A stretch of 64,000 nt of DNA from an uncultured Olsenella sp. (lineage in GTDB: Bacteria > Actinomycetota > Coriobacteriia > Coriobacteriales > Atopobiaceae), in assembly GCA_949290055.1 (NCBI GenBank), contig CASEQJ010000010.1, positions 1 through 64,000 on the forward strand, written 5' to 3'. Position numbers and translations under genes: made by a program. A model generated the notes under the pieces. The model had not been told where the DNA came from, ran no database searches, and saw nothing but the letters and a program-made list of their open reading frames with translations. This document shows, one piece after another, positions 50,099 to 59,033 of the stretch. Every line of letters begins with the position of its first letter. The stretch's first letter is position 1.

Positions 50099-51916
50099 AT
50101 GATCAACCGGTTCTGCAGGGTCCCGCTGTGGGAGTGCAACACTGAGCTCGTGCGCGTGGCGCAGGGCGAGAAGCCCGCTGACCTCGTGATTCGCCACGCG
50201 AACCTCGTGAGCGTGACCACGCACGAGATTCTCCCGGACACCGACATCGCCGTGGCCTGCGGGCGCGTGGCCTACCTCGGCCTGGGCGAGCACACGGCCG
50301 AGCACTGCATTGGGCCGGACACGCTGGTCGTGGACGCGACCGGCCTCTACGCCGCCCCGGGCCTCATGGACAGCCACATTCACGTGGAGAGCGCCATGAT
50401 CGGCGTGGCCGAGTACGCCCGCGCCGTGGTCCCGCACGGGACGACCGGCATTTTCTGCGACCCCCACGAGGCGGGCAACATCACCGGCATGCCCGGCGTG
50501 CGCGCCATGTTCGAGGACGCGCGGCGCGTGCCGCTCAAGGCCATGATGACGCCGCCGTCGTGCGTGCCGGCCGTGACGGGCGTCGAGGACACGGGCGCCG
50601 CCGTGACCGCCGCCGACATAGCGGACTCCATGACCTGGGACAACGTGGTGGCGCTTGGCGAGATGATGAACTTCCCGGGCGTCCTGGCCTGCGAGGAGAA
50701 CCCGATCGGCGAGATGGCGGCCACGCTCGCCGCCGACCGCGTGGTCACCGGCCACTTCCCCTCGCCGGACCGTGACCGCGCGCTCAACGCCTACGTCGCC
50801 TCCGGCGTCTCGTCCTGCCACGAGTCCGGATCCTTCGACGAGGTGCTGTCCAAGCTGCGCCTGGGCATGTACGTGCAGCTGCGCCAGGGTTCCGCGTGGC
50901 TCAACCTCCCCGGCTACCTGCCGCAGCTCGTGGCGAGCGGCGTGGACACGCGCCTGTGCCTCCTGTGCTCCGACGACAACCACCCGCACACGCTCGTCGA
51001 CGAGGGCCACCTGGACCGCATTCTGCGCGAGTGCGTGCGCCTGGGGCTGGACCCGGTGACCGCCCTGCAGATGGCGACGATCAACTGCGCCGAGTACTTT
51101 GGGCTCGCGCATGACCTGGGCTCCGTCACGCCGGGGAAGTGCGCCGACATAGTCCTTCTCGACGACCTCGAGGGCTTTGTCGCCCGCAAGGTGTTCATTG
51201 ACGGCGAGCTCGTGGCCGAGGACGGCCGCGCGCGCTTCTCGGTTGAGCCCTACGCCTGGCCCGACTTCATGACGCACACCATGAACCTGGGCTTCACGCC
51301 AACGTCCGAGACCTTCCGCATTCCCGTGGACCGACCCGACGGCACCGCCCGCGTGCGCGCCATGGCGATCGAGCCCGGTGACACGATCACGCGCAACGCG
51401 ATCGTGGAGGTGCCGGTGGTGGACGGCGCGCTGCAGGCCGATCCCGCGCGCGACGTGCTCAAGGTCGCCGTCTTTGACCGCCACCACGGCGCGGACGGCA
51501 CGCACGCCTTCGGCTTTGTCACGGGCTTTGGGATTCACGGCGCGCTTGCGCAGACGGTCAGCCACGACGCGCACAACCTGCTCGTCATGGGCGACAACGA
51601 CGAGGACATGGCGCTCGCGGCGCGCACGCTCGTCGAATGCGGCGGCGGCGAGGTGGCCGTGGCCGACGGCGAGGTTTTGGCACTCGTGGAGCTGCCGGTC
51701 TGCGGCCTCATGAGCACGGAGCGCGTTGAGGTCGTGGCGGAGAAGGTCGGCGCGGCGAGAAGGGCGTGGGAGAAAATGGGCTGCACCATGCCCTCGCCGT
51801 TCATGACCATGGGCGTCATGTCGCTCGCGTGCGTGCCCGAGCTGCGCCTCACCAACCGCGGCTACGTGAACTGCCTCACCTTTGAGATGGAGCCGCTCCT
51901 CGCCGAGGACGCATAG
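50099..51916 (+). CDS. ade: Adenine deaminase
   Basis: Metal-dependent amidohydrolase of 605 aa converting adenine to hypoxanthine and ammonia. PGLMDSHIHVESAM holds the HxH metal site, EENPIGEMAAT and TGHFPSP follow, SSCHESGS the metal His, and LLCSDDNHPHTLVDEGHLD the catalytic Asp; the ade-specific C-terminal domain ends with PSPFMTMGVMSLACVPELRLTNRGYVN. AAGGAGG precedes ATG 50099. It is monocistronic, divergent from the SRP RNA gene. Confidence 0.95.
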   Translation: MINRFCRVPLWECNTELVRVAQGEKPADLVIRHANLVSVTTHEILPDTDIAVACGRVAYLGLGEHTAEHCIGPDTLVVDATGLYAAPGLMDSHIHVESAMIGVAEYARAVVPHGTTGIFCDPHEAGNITGMPGVRAMFEDARRVPLKAMMTPPSCVPAVTGVEDTGAAVTAADIADSMTWDNVVALGEMMNFPGVLACEENPIGEMAATLAADRVVTGHFPSPDRDRALNAYVASGVSSCHESGSFDEVLSKLRLGMYVQLRQGSAWLNLPGYLPQLVASGVDTRLCLLCSDDNHPHTLVDEGHLDRILRECVRLGLDPVTALQMATINCAEYFGLAHDLGSVTPGKCADIVLLDDLEGFVARKVFIDGELVAEDGRARFSVEPYAWPDFMTHTMNLGFTPTSETFRIPVDRPDGTARVRAMAIEPGDTITRNAIVEVPVVDGALQADPARDVLKVAVFDRHHGADGTHAFGFVTGFGIHGALAQTVSHDAHNLLVMGDNDEDMALAARTLVECGGGEVAVADGEVLALVELPVCGLMSTERVEVVAEKVGAARRAWEKMGCTMPSPFMTMGVMSLACVPELRLTNRGYVNCLTFEMEPLLAEDA

Positions 51917-51924
51917 AGGCGCCC

Positions 51925-51963
51925 AAGCTTGCCTAAAGGGGTCAGACCCCTTTAGGCAAGCTT
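51925..51963. repeat. GGGGTC-GACCCC palindrome, copy 3 (perfect 19-bp arms)
   Basis: Arms AAGCTTGCCTAAAGGGGTC and GACCCCTTTAGGCAAGCTT are exactly complementary around a single A. The palindrome sits between convergent ade and the YcxB-like gene and includes that gene's stop codon (51952-51954). CCCCTTTAGG provides only a short T-run, but it probably acts as a bidirectional terminator. Confidence 0.9.
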
Positions 51964-52530
51964 GCCCTTGAGGAAGGTGCCCAGGAGACGGAAGCGGTTC
52001 TCGCTCATGGCGGCGCGCGGCACGTAGACGTAGCGGCCGTTGCCAAAGCTGGCCACCAGGCAGTCGGTGTTCTGGCTAACGGAGCGCAGCTCAGAGAGGT
52101 CGTAGTCGCCTAGGGCGCCCGTGGCGTCCTCCAGGTGGACGCTGTCCTCGCAGACCGCGACGTGGCGCGTCGGCACGCCCGCCTTGGGGGCGAGCACGGT
52201 CCTGCGCGCGTAGGCCTGCTGCAGGCGGTCCCAGCGCGACACGGCAAAGACCAGCGCAAACGCCACGAGGAACGTCACGACGACCAGGGCGGTGGGCTTC
52301 TCGTCCACCAGCAGCACGACCACCAGGGCGAGAAGGGCGAGAAACGCCAGGCCGGTAAGAACCTTCCGGTAGCCGTGGCCGAGCGTCTCGGAGGCGCGGG
52401 CAAAGGAGAGCTCGTTGTAGTCGAACGTGGCCGAGAAGAGCGTGCGCCCGTACTTCGTGTCGTCAAAGCGGGCCAGCGGCTCCCGCTTGCGGGCGCTCGT
52501 CGCCTTCGCGTTTTTTCTCGACTTCGCCAT
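51952..52530 (-). CDS. YcxB-like two-helix membrane protein
   Basis: Protein of 192 aa. A Lys/Arg-rich start is followed by YGRTLFSATFDYNELSFARASETLG, two adjacent helices (VLTGLAFLALLALVVVLLV and ALVVVTFLVAFALVFAV), and a C-terminal PH-like domain ending AAMSENRFRLLGTFLKGKLA. The C-terminal pattern matches YcxB-like proteins of unknown function. AAGGAGTGAC precedes ATG 52530. The last residues come from the overlapping palindrome. Confidence 0.8.
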   Translation of the reverse strand: MAKSRKNAKATSARKREPLARFDDTKYGRTLFSATFDYNELSFARASETLGHGYRKVLTGLAFLALLALVVVLLVDEKPTALVVVTFLVAFALVFAVSRWDRLQQAYARRTVLAPKAGVPTRHVAVCEDSVHLEDATGALGDYDLSELRSVSQNTDCLVASFGNGRYVYVPRAAMSENRFRLLGTFLKGKLA

Positions 52531-52841
52531 GTCACTCCTTCGTCGCGTGTACCCGACAAATCCTACCGCATGTGGAGGAGTTGTCGGCGAGATATGCTCC
52601 GGCGGTGAAAGCGACCGTTCGCCGGCGCGTGGGTGACGCGCGCGGCGCGTTGAGGAATGATACTCGTGCGCAGGGCGCGAGGGCACGACGAAAACAGTCG
52701 CGTGCGCTCGCTCTGTAGAGCTCACAAGCTTGGCAGCTGCCGAAGTGGAGGCCCCGGGACCCGGTCCCGCGGGCCTTCGTCCATTTTCAGCATAACGCTA
52801 TACTGTTCTGCGTTCTTCTCGCCTGACCTAAGGAGGCCCCC
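52531..52841. promoter_or_regulatory. Divergent promoter region with inverted repeat
   Basis: CCGACAAATCCT and AGGAGTTGTCGG (about 52553-52587) form a 12-bp stem with one mismatch 23 bp upstream of the YcxB-like start. GGCCCCGGGACC/GGTCCCGCGGGCC (about 52750-52775) is a further GC hairpin. TATACT at 52799-52804 is the -10 of the esterase gene, giving a leader of about 32 nt that contains GTTCTTCTCGCC at 52812. No gene is seen. Confidence 0.6.
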
Positions 52842-53699
52842 ATGGCCCTCATAAGCGTTGACTACTTCTCCTCCTCCCTCATGCGCACCACCACGCTCGA
52901 GGTCATACTGCCCGTCGACGACCAGGGCGCGGCCTACGCCACGGACTCGGTCATGCGCCACGCGGGCGGCACGCTCGAGGCGGAGATGAGCGCCTGGGAG
53001 CAGAGCCCCTACCCGCCCAAGAAGGCACCGTTCAAGACGCTCTTCCTGCTCCACGGCATATCCGGCAACCACGCCGACTGGATCAGCGAGACCCGCATTC
53101 GCAGCTGGGCCGAGAACCACGGGATCGCCGTGGTCATGCCGTCCGGCTACAACGCCTTCTACCTGGACCAGCCCGAGGTCCACAACTACTACGGCCGCTT
53201 TGTGGGCCAGGAGCTCGTGGAGGTGGCGCGGCGCATGTTCCCGCTCTCCTGCCGCCGCGAGGACACCTTCATTGGCGGCATCTCCATGGGCGCCTACGGC
53301 GCGCTGCGCAACGGCCTCAAGTACTGCGAGACGTTTGGGTCGATCGTGTCGCTCTCCTCGGCGATGATCATTAACAACTTTGACCAGGTGATCTCTTCCG
53401 ACGGCCTGTTCTTCCTCTCGCGCGACTTCCTCGAGCACACCTTCGGCGACCTCTCCCACGTGCGCGACTCCGACAAGGACCCGGCGCGCCTGGCCGCCGA
53501 CCTGGTCTACTGCGACCGCCCGCGCCCGCGCATCTTCATGACCTGCGGCGACCAGGACCCGCTCGCCGAGGCTAACCGAATGCTCGCGGGTCGCATGCGC
53601 GACACCGGCCTGGACGTCACCTATCATGAGATGAGCGGCGGGCACGACTGGGACTTCTGGAACGCCGCGCTGCCCAAGGCGCTCGACTGGCTCCTGTAG
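52842..53699 (+). CDS. Alpha/beta-hydrolase esterase (EstA/esterase D type), first copy
   Basis: Cytoplasmic serine esterase of 285 aa resembling lactococcal tributyrin esterase EstA. LLHGISGNHADWI contributes the oxyanion region, GISMGAYGALR the nucleophile elbow, TCGDQDPL the Asp and SGGHDWDFWN the His. No signal peptide is present. AAGGAGG precedes ATG 52842. Substrates are probably short acyl or acetyl esters, such as those released from glycans; this is inference. It is followed 42 bp on by a paralogue. Confidence 0.88.
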   Translation: MALISVDYFSSSLMRTTTLEVILPVDDQGAAYATDSVMRHAGGTLEAEMSAWEQSPYPPKKAPFKTLFLLHGISGNHADWISETRIRSWAENHGIAVVMPSGYNAFYLDQPEVHNYYGRFVGQELVEVARRMFPLSCRREDTFIGGISMGAYGALRNGLKYCETFGSIVSLSSAMIINNFDQVISSDGLFFLSRDFLEHTFGDLSHVRDSDKDPARLAADLVYCDRPRPRIFMTCGDQDPLAEANRMLAGRMRDTGLDVTYHEMSGGHDWDFWNAALPKALDWLL

Positions 53700-53741
53700 C
53701 ACCCGCGCACCGGAAACACGACCTTCGGGAGGGACGCGAGA

Positions 53742-54608
53742 ATGGCACTGCTCAGAGTCGACTTCTACTCCCACTACCTTGAGCGCAACGTGGTGCTCAC
53801 GGTCGTCATACCCGCGGACAAGATGGACGGCAACAAGCTGGCCAAGAGGCGGCGTGGTCCGTATCGCACGGTCTACCTGCTGCACGGGCTCTTTGGCCAG
53901 GACGTCGACTGGATCGACCGCACGCATGTGGTCGAGACGGCCGAGGCGCGCGACATAGCGCTCGTCATGCCGTCCGGCGAGGACGGGCTCTACCTCAACA
54001 AGCCCGAGATAAACGAGTGGCACGGCAAGTTCATAAGCGAGGAGCTGGTGGACTTCACGCGCCGCCTCTTCCCGCTCTCGACCAAGCGCGAGGACACGGC
54101 GCTGGCCGGCATCTCGATTGGCGCGTACACGGCGCTGATCAACGGCCTTTTGCGCCCGGACCGCTTTGGGTCGATCATCATCCTCTCCGGCGCCTTCATG
54201 CGCGACCGCGTGCTCGAGGCCGTGGAGAGCCGCTCGCCGCGCAAGCGCAAGTACTACGAGCGCTTCTTCGGCGACATTGACACGGTCATCGGCTCCGACA
54301 AGGACTACGTGGCGCTGATCGACAAGTTCAGGCAGGACCCCGAGCTGCCCAAGCCGCGCTTCTACGCGGCATGCGGCCTGCACGACAGCCTCTGCGAGAA
54401 CAACCGCGACCTCGTGGGGCTCCTGCGCGACGCCGACTTTGACGTGACGTACTGGGAGCCGGACATTGGCGCGCACGAGTGGCCGTTCTGGAACGCGTGG
54501 ATCGACTGCGCGCTGGACTGGTACGCCCCGGGCCCCATGCAGCCGAGCTCGGCGGACGTGGACTACACGGCGCTGACCAAGCTGCGGCCGCCCGAGCAGC
54601 AGGGCTAG
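53742..54608 (+). CDS. Alpha/beta-hydrolase esterase, second copy
   Basis: Paralogue of 288 aa with the same order of motifs: LLHGLFGQDVDWI, GISIGAYTALI (nucleophile Ser), ACGLHDSL and IGAHEWPFWNAWID. The elbow has Ile in place of Met, and the C-terminus is about 25 residues longer. CGGGAGGG precedes ATG 53742. The tandem pair implies different acyl specificities; neither can be assigned. Confidence 0.88.
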   Translation: MALLRVDFYSHYLERNVVLTVVIPADKMDGNKLAKRRRGPYRTVYLLHGLFGQDVDWIDRTHVVETAEARDIALVMPSGEDGLYLNKPEINEWHGKFISEELVDFTRRLFPLSTKREDTALAGISIGAYTALINGLLRPDRFGSIIILSGAFMRDRVLEAVESRSPRKRKYYERFFGDIDTVIGSDKDYVALIDKFRQDPELPKPRFYAACGLHDSLCENNRDLVGLLRDADFDVTYWEPDIGAHEWPFWNAWIDCALDWYAPGPMQPSSADVDYTALTKLRPPEQQG

Positions 54609-54658
54609 GACGCGGCTACGGGCTTGGCGCCCTTGCCGGGTTGGCGCCCTTGCCGGGT

Positions 54659-54823
54659 GGTTTTGGGGCAAAGGTTTTATGGGGTAGCCGCGAGCGCACG
54701 CTCTTCTCGCCTGGTGCATGCGCTCTACCTGCGCTCTATTGCTTGGCGAGAAGAACGTGGGGCCGACTTGGCCACAAAACCCCTCTCTTTGCGCCCGCCG
54801 CATAAAAGTTGTTACCCAAAACC
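54659..54823. repeat. MITE-like dispersed element, copy K (reduced)
   Basis: GGTTTTGGGGCAAAGGTTTT at 54659 and the inverted CATAAAAGTTGTTACCCAAA at 54801 followed by ACC match the ends of the elements at 14190 and 44097; only a trace of the middle block remains (GGCCACAAAACC near 54770). Inside are CTCTTCTCGCC (54701) and GGCGAGAAGAAC (54745), inverted to each other. The 325-bp gap between convergent genes holds no gene. Confidence 0.75.
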
Positions 54824-54910
54824 GCGCCGAGAGCCCGTCGAAACGCCTCGTAGCGCGCACGCAACCGTCGCCTCACACAAAAGGCAGCGAAACGTGACAT
54901 AAAAGTTTTC

Positions 54911-54943
54911 GCCTAAAAGGGGTCTGGCCCCCTTTAGGCAAGG
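54911..54943. repeat. GGGGTC-GCCCC palindrome, copy 4
   Basis: CGCCTAAAAGGGGTCTGG followed by CCCCCTTTAGGCAAG: same design as 51925-51963 with two mismatched positions. The nucleoside hydrolase stop codon (54934-54936) lies in the right arm, so its final residues (ALA) are repeat-encoded. Confidence 0.8.
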
Positions 54944-55902
54944 GCGCGGGTGACGCGGGCGCGGAACTCGTCCAGGAAGCGCGGCGCGTCGACGGTGAGC
55001 GCGACCTCGCAGCTCTTCTCGGCGTCGCGCAGGCGCTCGGGGTCGCAGACGGTTCGCCCGCGCGTCGCGCCCTCGAGGTCCACGCGCAGGTTCGCCGACA
55101 GGCAGCCCACAAGCGAGGGGTCCAGCGCCACCGCCACGGCGAGCGGGTCGTGCAGCGCGCAGCCGCCCAGGTGCGGGTTGTTCTTCTCGTAGATCGCAAT
55201 GTAGTAGTCCGTCATGTCCGCGAAGAGGCGGCCGGCGGGGGTGCCCAACTCGCGCCACGCGGCCGTGTCCTCGCGCGTGAGCACCGCCTGGTGCGTCACG
55301 TCGAGACCGACCATTCTGGTTCGCAGCCCGCCGCGCAGCACGGCGTCCGCAGCCACAGGGTCGTTCGCGATATTGGCCTCGGCGCAGGGCGAGACGTTGC
55401 CGGGCACGGCGAGCGCGCCGCCCATGAAGGTCACGCGGCCGAGCGCGGACGAGAGTCCGGGCACGGCACCCAGCGCGAGCGCGAGGTTCGTGAGCGGACC
55501 GGTGGGAACGTAGAGCAGCTCCTCGTTCTTCTCGGCCGCCCGCTGGGCCTCGGCGCGGAGGAGGGCCAGGCCGTCGCCGGGAGCGCAGCGGCAGAGTCCG
55601 CCCACGCGCTGGTCGCCCAGGCCGTTCTCGCCGTGAATGCGGACCACGCCCGCCGGCGGCGCAAACGCCTCCGTGGCGGCGAGCGCGCGGTCGGCGCCGG
55701 CGAGCACCGGGACCTCGGGGCGCCCGAGGAGGTCGAGCAGCGCGCATGTGTTGCGCACCGCCGTGCGCATGGTCACGTTGCCGTAGCTGCAGATCACGCC
55801 GACGAGCTCGACCTCGGGGCTGCCCAGCGCATAGGCGAGGGCCAGCGCGTCGTCGATGCCGGTGTCGAGGTCGAGGATCAGCCTTCTGCGCGCGCCACTC
55901 AT
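54934..55902 (-). CDS. Inosine-uridine preferring nucleoside hydrolase
   Basis: Nucleoside N-ribohydrolase of 322 aa splitting nucleosides into base and ribose. DLDTGIDDALAL is the calcium-binding Asp cluster at the N-terminus, YVPTGPLTNLALAL the mid motif, AEANIANDPVAADAVL the Asn/Glu ribose site and CALHDPLAVAV the C-terminal Asp. Cytoplasmic. GGAGGCTGCGAT precedes ATG 55902, which overlaps the ribokinase stop (ATGA). It forms an operon with the upstream ribokinase that sends the ribose to ribose-5-P. Confidence 0.93.
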   Translation of the reverse strand: MSGARRRLILDLDTGIDDALALAYALGSPEVELVGVICSYGNVTMRTAVRNTCALLDLLGRPEVPVLAGADRALAATEAFAPPAGVVRIHGENGLGDQRVGGLCRCAPGDGLALLRAEAQRAAEKNEELLYVPTGPLTNLALALGAVPGLSSALGRVTFMGGALAVPGNVSPCAEANIANDPVAADAVLRGGLRTRMVGLDVTHQAVLTREDTAAWRELGTPAGRLFADMTDYYIAIYEKNNPHLGGCALHDPLAVAVALDPSLVGCLSANLRVDLEGATRGRTVCDPERLRDAEKSCEVALTVDAPRFLDEFRARVTRALA

Positions 55903-56810
55903 ATCGCAGCCTCCACCTCGGCGGCGGTGGGTATGGACGGCTGCGCGCCCAGCCTGCTCACGGTGAGGGCCGACGCCTGCGCGCCCCATTCCATGGACTC
56001 GGCAAGCGAGAAGCCCCGCGCGCGCCCGGCTGCGAGCGCGCCAATGAAGGTGTCGCCCGCGGCGGTGGTGTCCACGACGTTGGCAGGCGTTGCCGGCACG
56101 CGGACGGGCTCGCCGTCTGGGCCCAGCCCAAAGGAGCCCGCCGCGCCGAGCGTGATTACCGCAGTTCCGGCGCCCAGCTCGCGCAGACGGCGGGCGGCCG
56201 CGAGGCACGTGGCGTTGTCGACGGGCAGCACGCCGCACATGATCTGGCACTCGGTCTCGTTCAGGCAGACGAGGTCCACGCACGGCCAGAGGTCATCGGG
56301 CGCCGGACGCGCCGGCGCGGGGTTATAAATCGTATAGAGGCCCTGCTCGTGTGCGGCGCGCAGAGCGGCCTCCGTGGCCGCGGGGTCGCACTCGCCCTGG
56401 GTGACGAAAATGTCGCCGGATTCGCCAATGCGACGCAGGTCAGACACTACGTCGGTGGCCGCGAGCGCGTGGTTGGCCCCGGCGTGCAGCACGATGCGGT
56501 TCTCGCCCTCCGTGCGAAGAATCACCGCGACGCCGGTCGTGACGTCCGCCAGGCGCCGCACGAGCGCAACGTCCGCGCCGGCGTCCGCGAGGCCGCGCGT
56601 CAGCTCCTCGCCAAAGCCGTCCGCGCCCACGGCGGCAATCATGCGCACGTCGGCGCCGAGCCGGGCGGCGGCCACCGCCTGGTTGGCACCCTTGCCGCCC
56701 GCCGCCGTAATGAAGCCGGAGCCGGAGAGCGTCTCGCCGGCCGCCGGCATGCGCGGGGCGTCTATCGACAGGTCCATGTTCATGCTTCCAAAGACAACGA
56801 CCTTGGACAC
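55899..56810 (-). CDS. rbsK: Ribokinase (PfkB family)
   Basis: Sugar kinase of 303 aa phosphorylating ribose. VVVFGSMNMDLSIDAPRMPAAGET is the N-terminal substrate strand, GGKGANQAVAAARLGA PfkB signature 1, and VVDTTAAGDTFIGALAAG signature 2 with the catalytic Asp. GTG 56810 is the start because AAGGAGG lies 6 nt upstream; longer in-frame sequence is not protein-like. The coupled nucleoside hydrolase gene makes nucleoside-derived ribose the likely substrate. Confidence 0.93.
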   Translation of the reverse strand: MSKVVVFGSMNMDLSIDAPRMPAAGETLSGSGFITAAGGKGANQAVAAARLGADVRMIAAVGADGFGEELTRGLADAGADVALVRRLADVTTGVAVILRTEGENRIVLHAGANHALAATDVVSDLRRIGESGDIFVTQGECDPAATEAALRAAHEQGLYTIYNPAPARPAPDDLWPCVDLVCLNETECQIMCGVLPVDNATCLAAARRLRELGAGTAVITLGAAGSFGLGPDGEPVRVPATPANVVDTTAAGDTFIGALAAGRARGFSLAESMEWGAQASALTVSRLGAQPSIPTAAEVEAAI

Positions 56811-57127
56811 GGCGGCCTCCTTACGACTGGTCCCTGGCACCATTTTCCACCCTTTTGCGGCGCCGTACACCCGGGGCGCGCGTTCGATTCCGGGTGTGTA
56901 CACTCCTCTGTAACCCCCGAAGTATCGGCGAGTCCGCTACCTGCGATTTTGCGGACGTCTTGTGGCAGTGGCGCTCAAACGGGTGTACATACCCGTAACT
57001 GCCGGGCGAGAAGTACCTCCACCCGCAGGCCGAACGGCTCCCTTTTGCGGCCGAGCGGTGTTCCCCGAACGCCGAAATCCCTCTGGAATTGGAAAGTCCG
57101 CAGCTTCCCGAAAGGAAGGTTGGCCCT
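56811..57127. promoter_or_regulatory. Divergent control region with GTACACCCGG-type operators
   Basis: GTACACCCGG (56865-56874) and CCGGGTGTGTAC (56890-56901) are inverted around 15 bp, and ACGGGTGTACATACCCGT (56979-56996) is a palindrome using the same GGGTGTAC core. This suggests operators for a regulator of the rbsK-nucleoside hydrolase operon, of the surface-protein gene, or both. GGGCGAGAAGTACC is at 57004. No gene is supported in this gap. Confidence 0.5.
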
Positions 57128-58857
57128 ATGGCACGACTCACTGGAACTACCCCCCACCTGTTAGGTTAGCCCGCTTCGTCGCGGCACTCGCACTTGCGGC
57201 CGCCGCGCTCTTCTCGCCCGCCGTCGCGCGGGCCGCAGACGCCGTCGACACCTGGGACGGAACGTCGGATACGGACTGGTACACCCAGGATCCCGACGCC
57301 AGCTCCTACACCATCTCCACCGCAGAAGATCTGGCGGGGCTTTCCGAGCTCACCAACCAGCAGAACCCCGTCACCTTCACTGGCAAGACCATTCTGTTGG
57401 CCACAGACATTGACCTGGCTGGGCATGATTACGGCATGAACAGCACGAGCACCTCGTTCAGCGGCACGTTCGACGGCCAAGGGCACGTTATCCACAACCT
57501 GAGCAACGTTCCCAGCACCGAGTACCACTACGGCCTCTTTGGTACGGTGCATACCGCAACCATTCGCAATCTCGGACTAGAAGCGGCGATGGTCATCGAG
57601 ACCGAGAACAACACAAGGCTTGAGATCGGCCCGCTCGTGAGCTGGTCGAGCACTTCAATCGTCGAGAACTGCTGGGTGACCGGCTCACTGTACACCCCAG
57701 GCGGCTATATCGTAGGCGGCCTTGTTGGTCAGTGCACGGGGAACTCGCAGGTCATTGAGTGTTCCTCCTCCACAGATGTCACGGTAGACGGCCTGTCTGG
57801 CCCCTGCGTCGGTGGCGTTGTCGGCCAGTGGGAAACCACGGGAAATGACTCTCTCATCGCCGACTGCTACTTCGACGGGTCGATTGAAATCGCTTCGGGA
57901 ACGTCGGCCAACGGAGGCATCCTCGGCGGGTGCTTTGAAGAAAAGGGTCCGACTGTGCGCAACTGCATCGTTCTGACGACCGCGATTTCGCAGCCGCCCT
58001 TCACCTCGTTTCTCGGCGTGTTCCCCGAGGTCACATCAATCGAGCACTGCCTCTGGCCTACGGGTGCCTACATCCAGGAGGGCGGGAGCGCTGAATCGGG
58101 CCCGTATCGCTTCCCTTATGGTTTCTTCCTGCCCGATTCTGGTCAGGTCGGCTTCGACCCCGATCCCGCCACCTTCCCAACTGAAGACGCCGCTGACGAT
58201 GCATACGGCACAATCGGCCGCAACATCGCCGATTTCTCGAATCCTGCGCTCATAGAAGAGCTCAACCAATACGCATCGCAGGGAGTTAGCTGGGCGATGG
58301 GCATCGACGGCCACCCGGTGCTCGCCACGCAGACGCACCTTATTGCCGCCGACTACTCCGGCGTTGACGCGGCGCTGGCGACGATTCCCGCAGATCTCTC
58401 GCTTTACACGGCGGAGAGCGCGGCCGCGGTTACGACGGCGCGCGACGCGGTCGACCGCACGCTCACGGCGGATCAGCAGACCCAGGTCGACGACATGGCC
58501 GCCGCAATCGAGGCGGCTGTCGACGCGCTCGAGAAGCTCGCAAACTACGACGCCGTGGACACCGCGGTCGCGAAGGCAAACGCGCTCGACCGCTCGCGCT
58601 ACACCGAGGAGACGCTCGCCAAGCTCGACGTAGCCGTCGCCGCAGTAGTGCGCGGCTACGGGGAGACCCGCCAGGACGAGGTCGACGACATGGCCGCTGC
58701 AATCGAGGCGGCGCTGGCCGCGCTCGAGGAGGTCCCCTCGTCCGGCACGCAGAGCGGAGACCCCCTGGCCGCGACCGGCGACCCAACGGTTCTTCTCGCC
58801 CCCGCGACCGCTCTTGCCGGCGGCACCGTTCTTCTCGCCCGTCGCAAAGTCGCGTAG
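57128..58857 (+). CDS. Secreted wall-anchored GLUG/FIVAR protein with a frame offset at its start
   Basis: The main frame encodes a signal peptide RLARFVAALALAAAALF-SPAVARA, then GLUG-type repeats (SGTFDGQGHVIHNLSN...YGLFGTV, VGGLVGQCTG, GGVVGQW, GGILGGC) to about residue 380, two FIVAR-like helical repeats each containing VDDMAAAIEAA, and a C-terminal LAATGD motif, hydrophobic segment and RRK, fitting a class E (LAxTG) sortase signal. The good ribosome site and ATG at 57128 (MARLTGTTP) are one base out of frame; the frames meet at a C6 run (57150-57155). Without a shift no credible in-frame start exists near the signal peptide. Adhesin-like role inferred. Confidence 0.75.
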
Positions 58858-58869
58858 CGCACCACACGT

Positions 58870-59001
58870 CAAACTCTGACGTATGCGAGAGCATTCCCGT
58901 CTTGCATCTGATTGCACTTCACATACCCGCAGCTAGACAAGAAGCGACGCCTCCCTCGTTTGCCGGGGGAGGCGTCGCGCTTTCGCATACGTCAGAGTTT
59001 G
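58870..59001. repeat. Perfect 19-bp inverted repeat around a terminator hairpin
   Basis: CAAACTCTGACGTATGCGA (58870-58888) and TCGCATACGTCAGAGTTTG (58983-59001) are exact inverse copies 94 bp apart. Between them GCGACGCCTCCC (58944-58955) and GGGAGGCGTCGC (58967-58978) form a perfect 12-bp stem. The unit sits between convergent genes; the inner hairpin is a likely terminator (minus strand continues TTCTTG). Confidence 0.9.
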
Positions 59002-59033
59002 GCGGCAGCGAGAAGAGAAGAACGCACGGCCCG

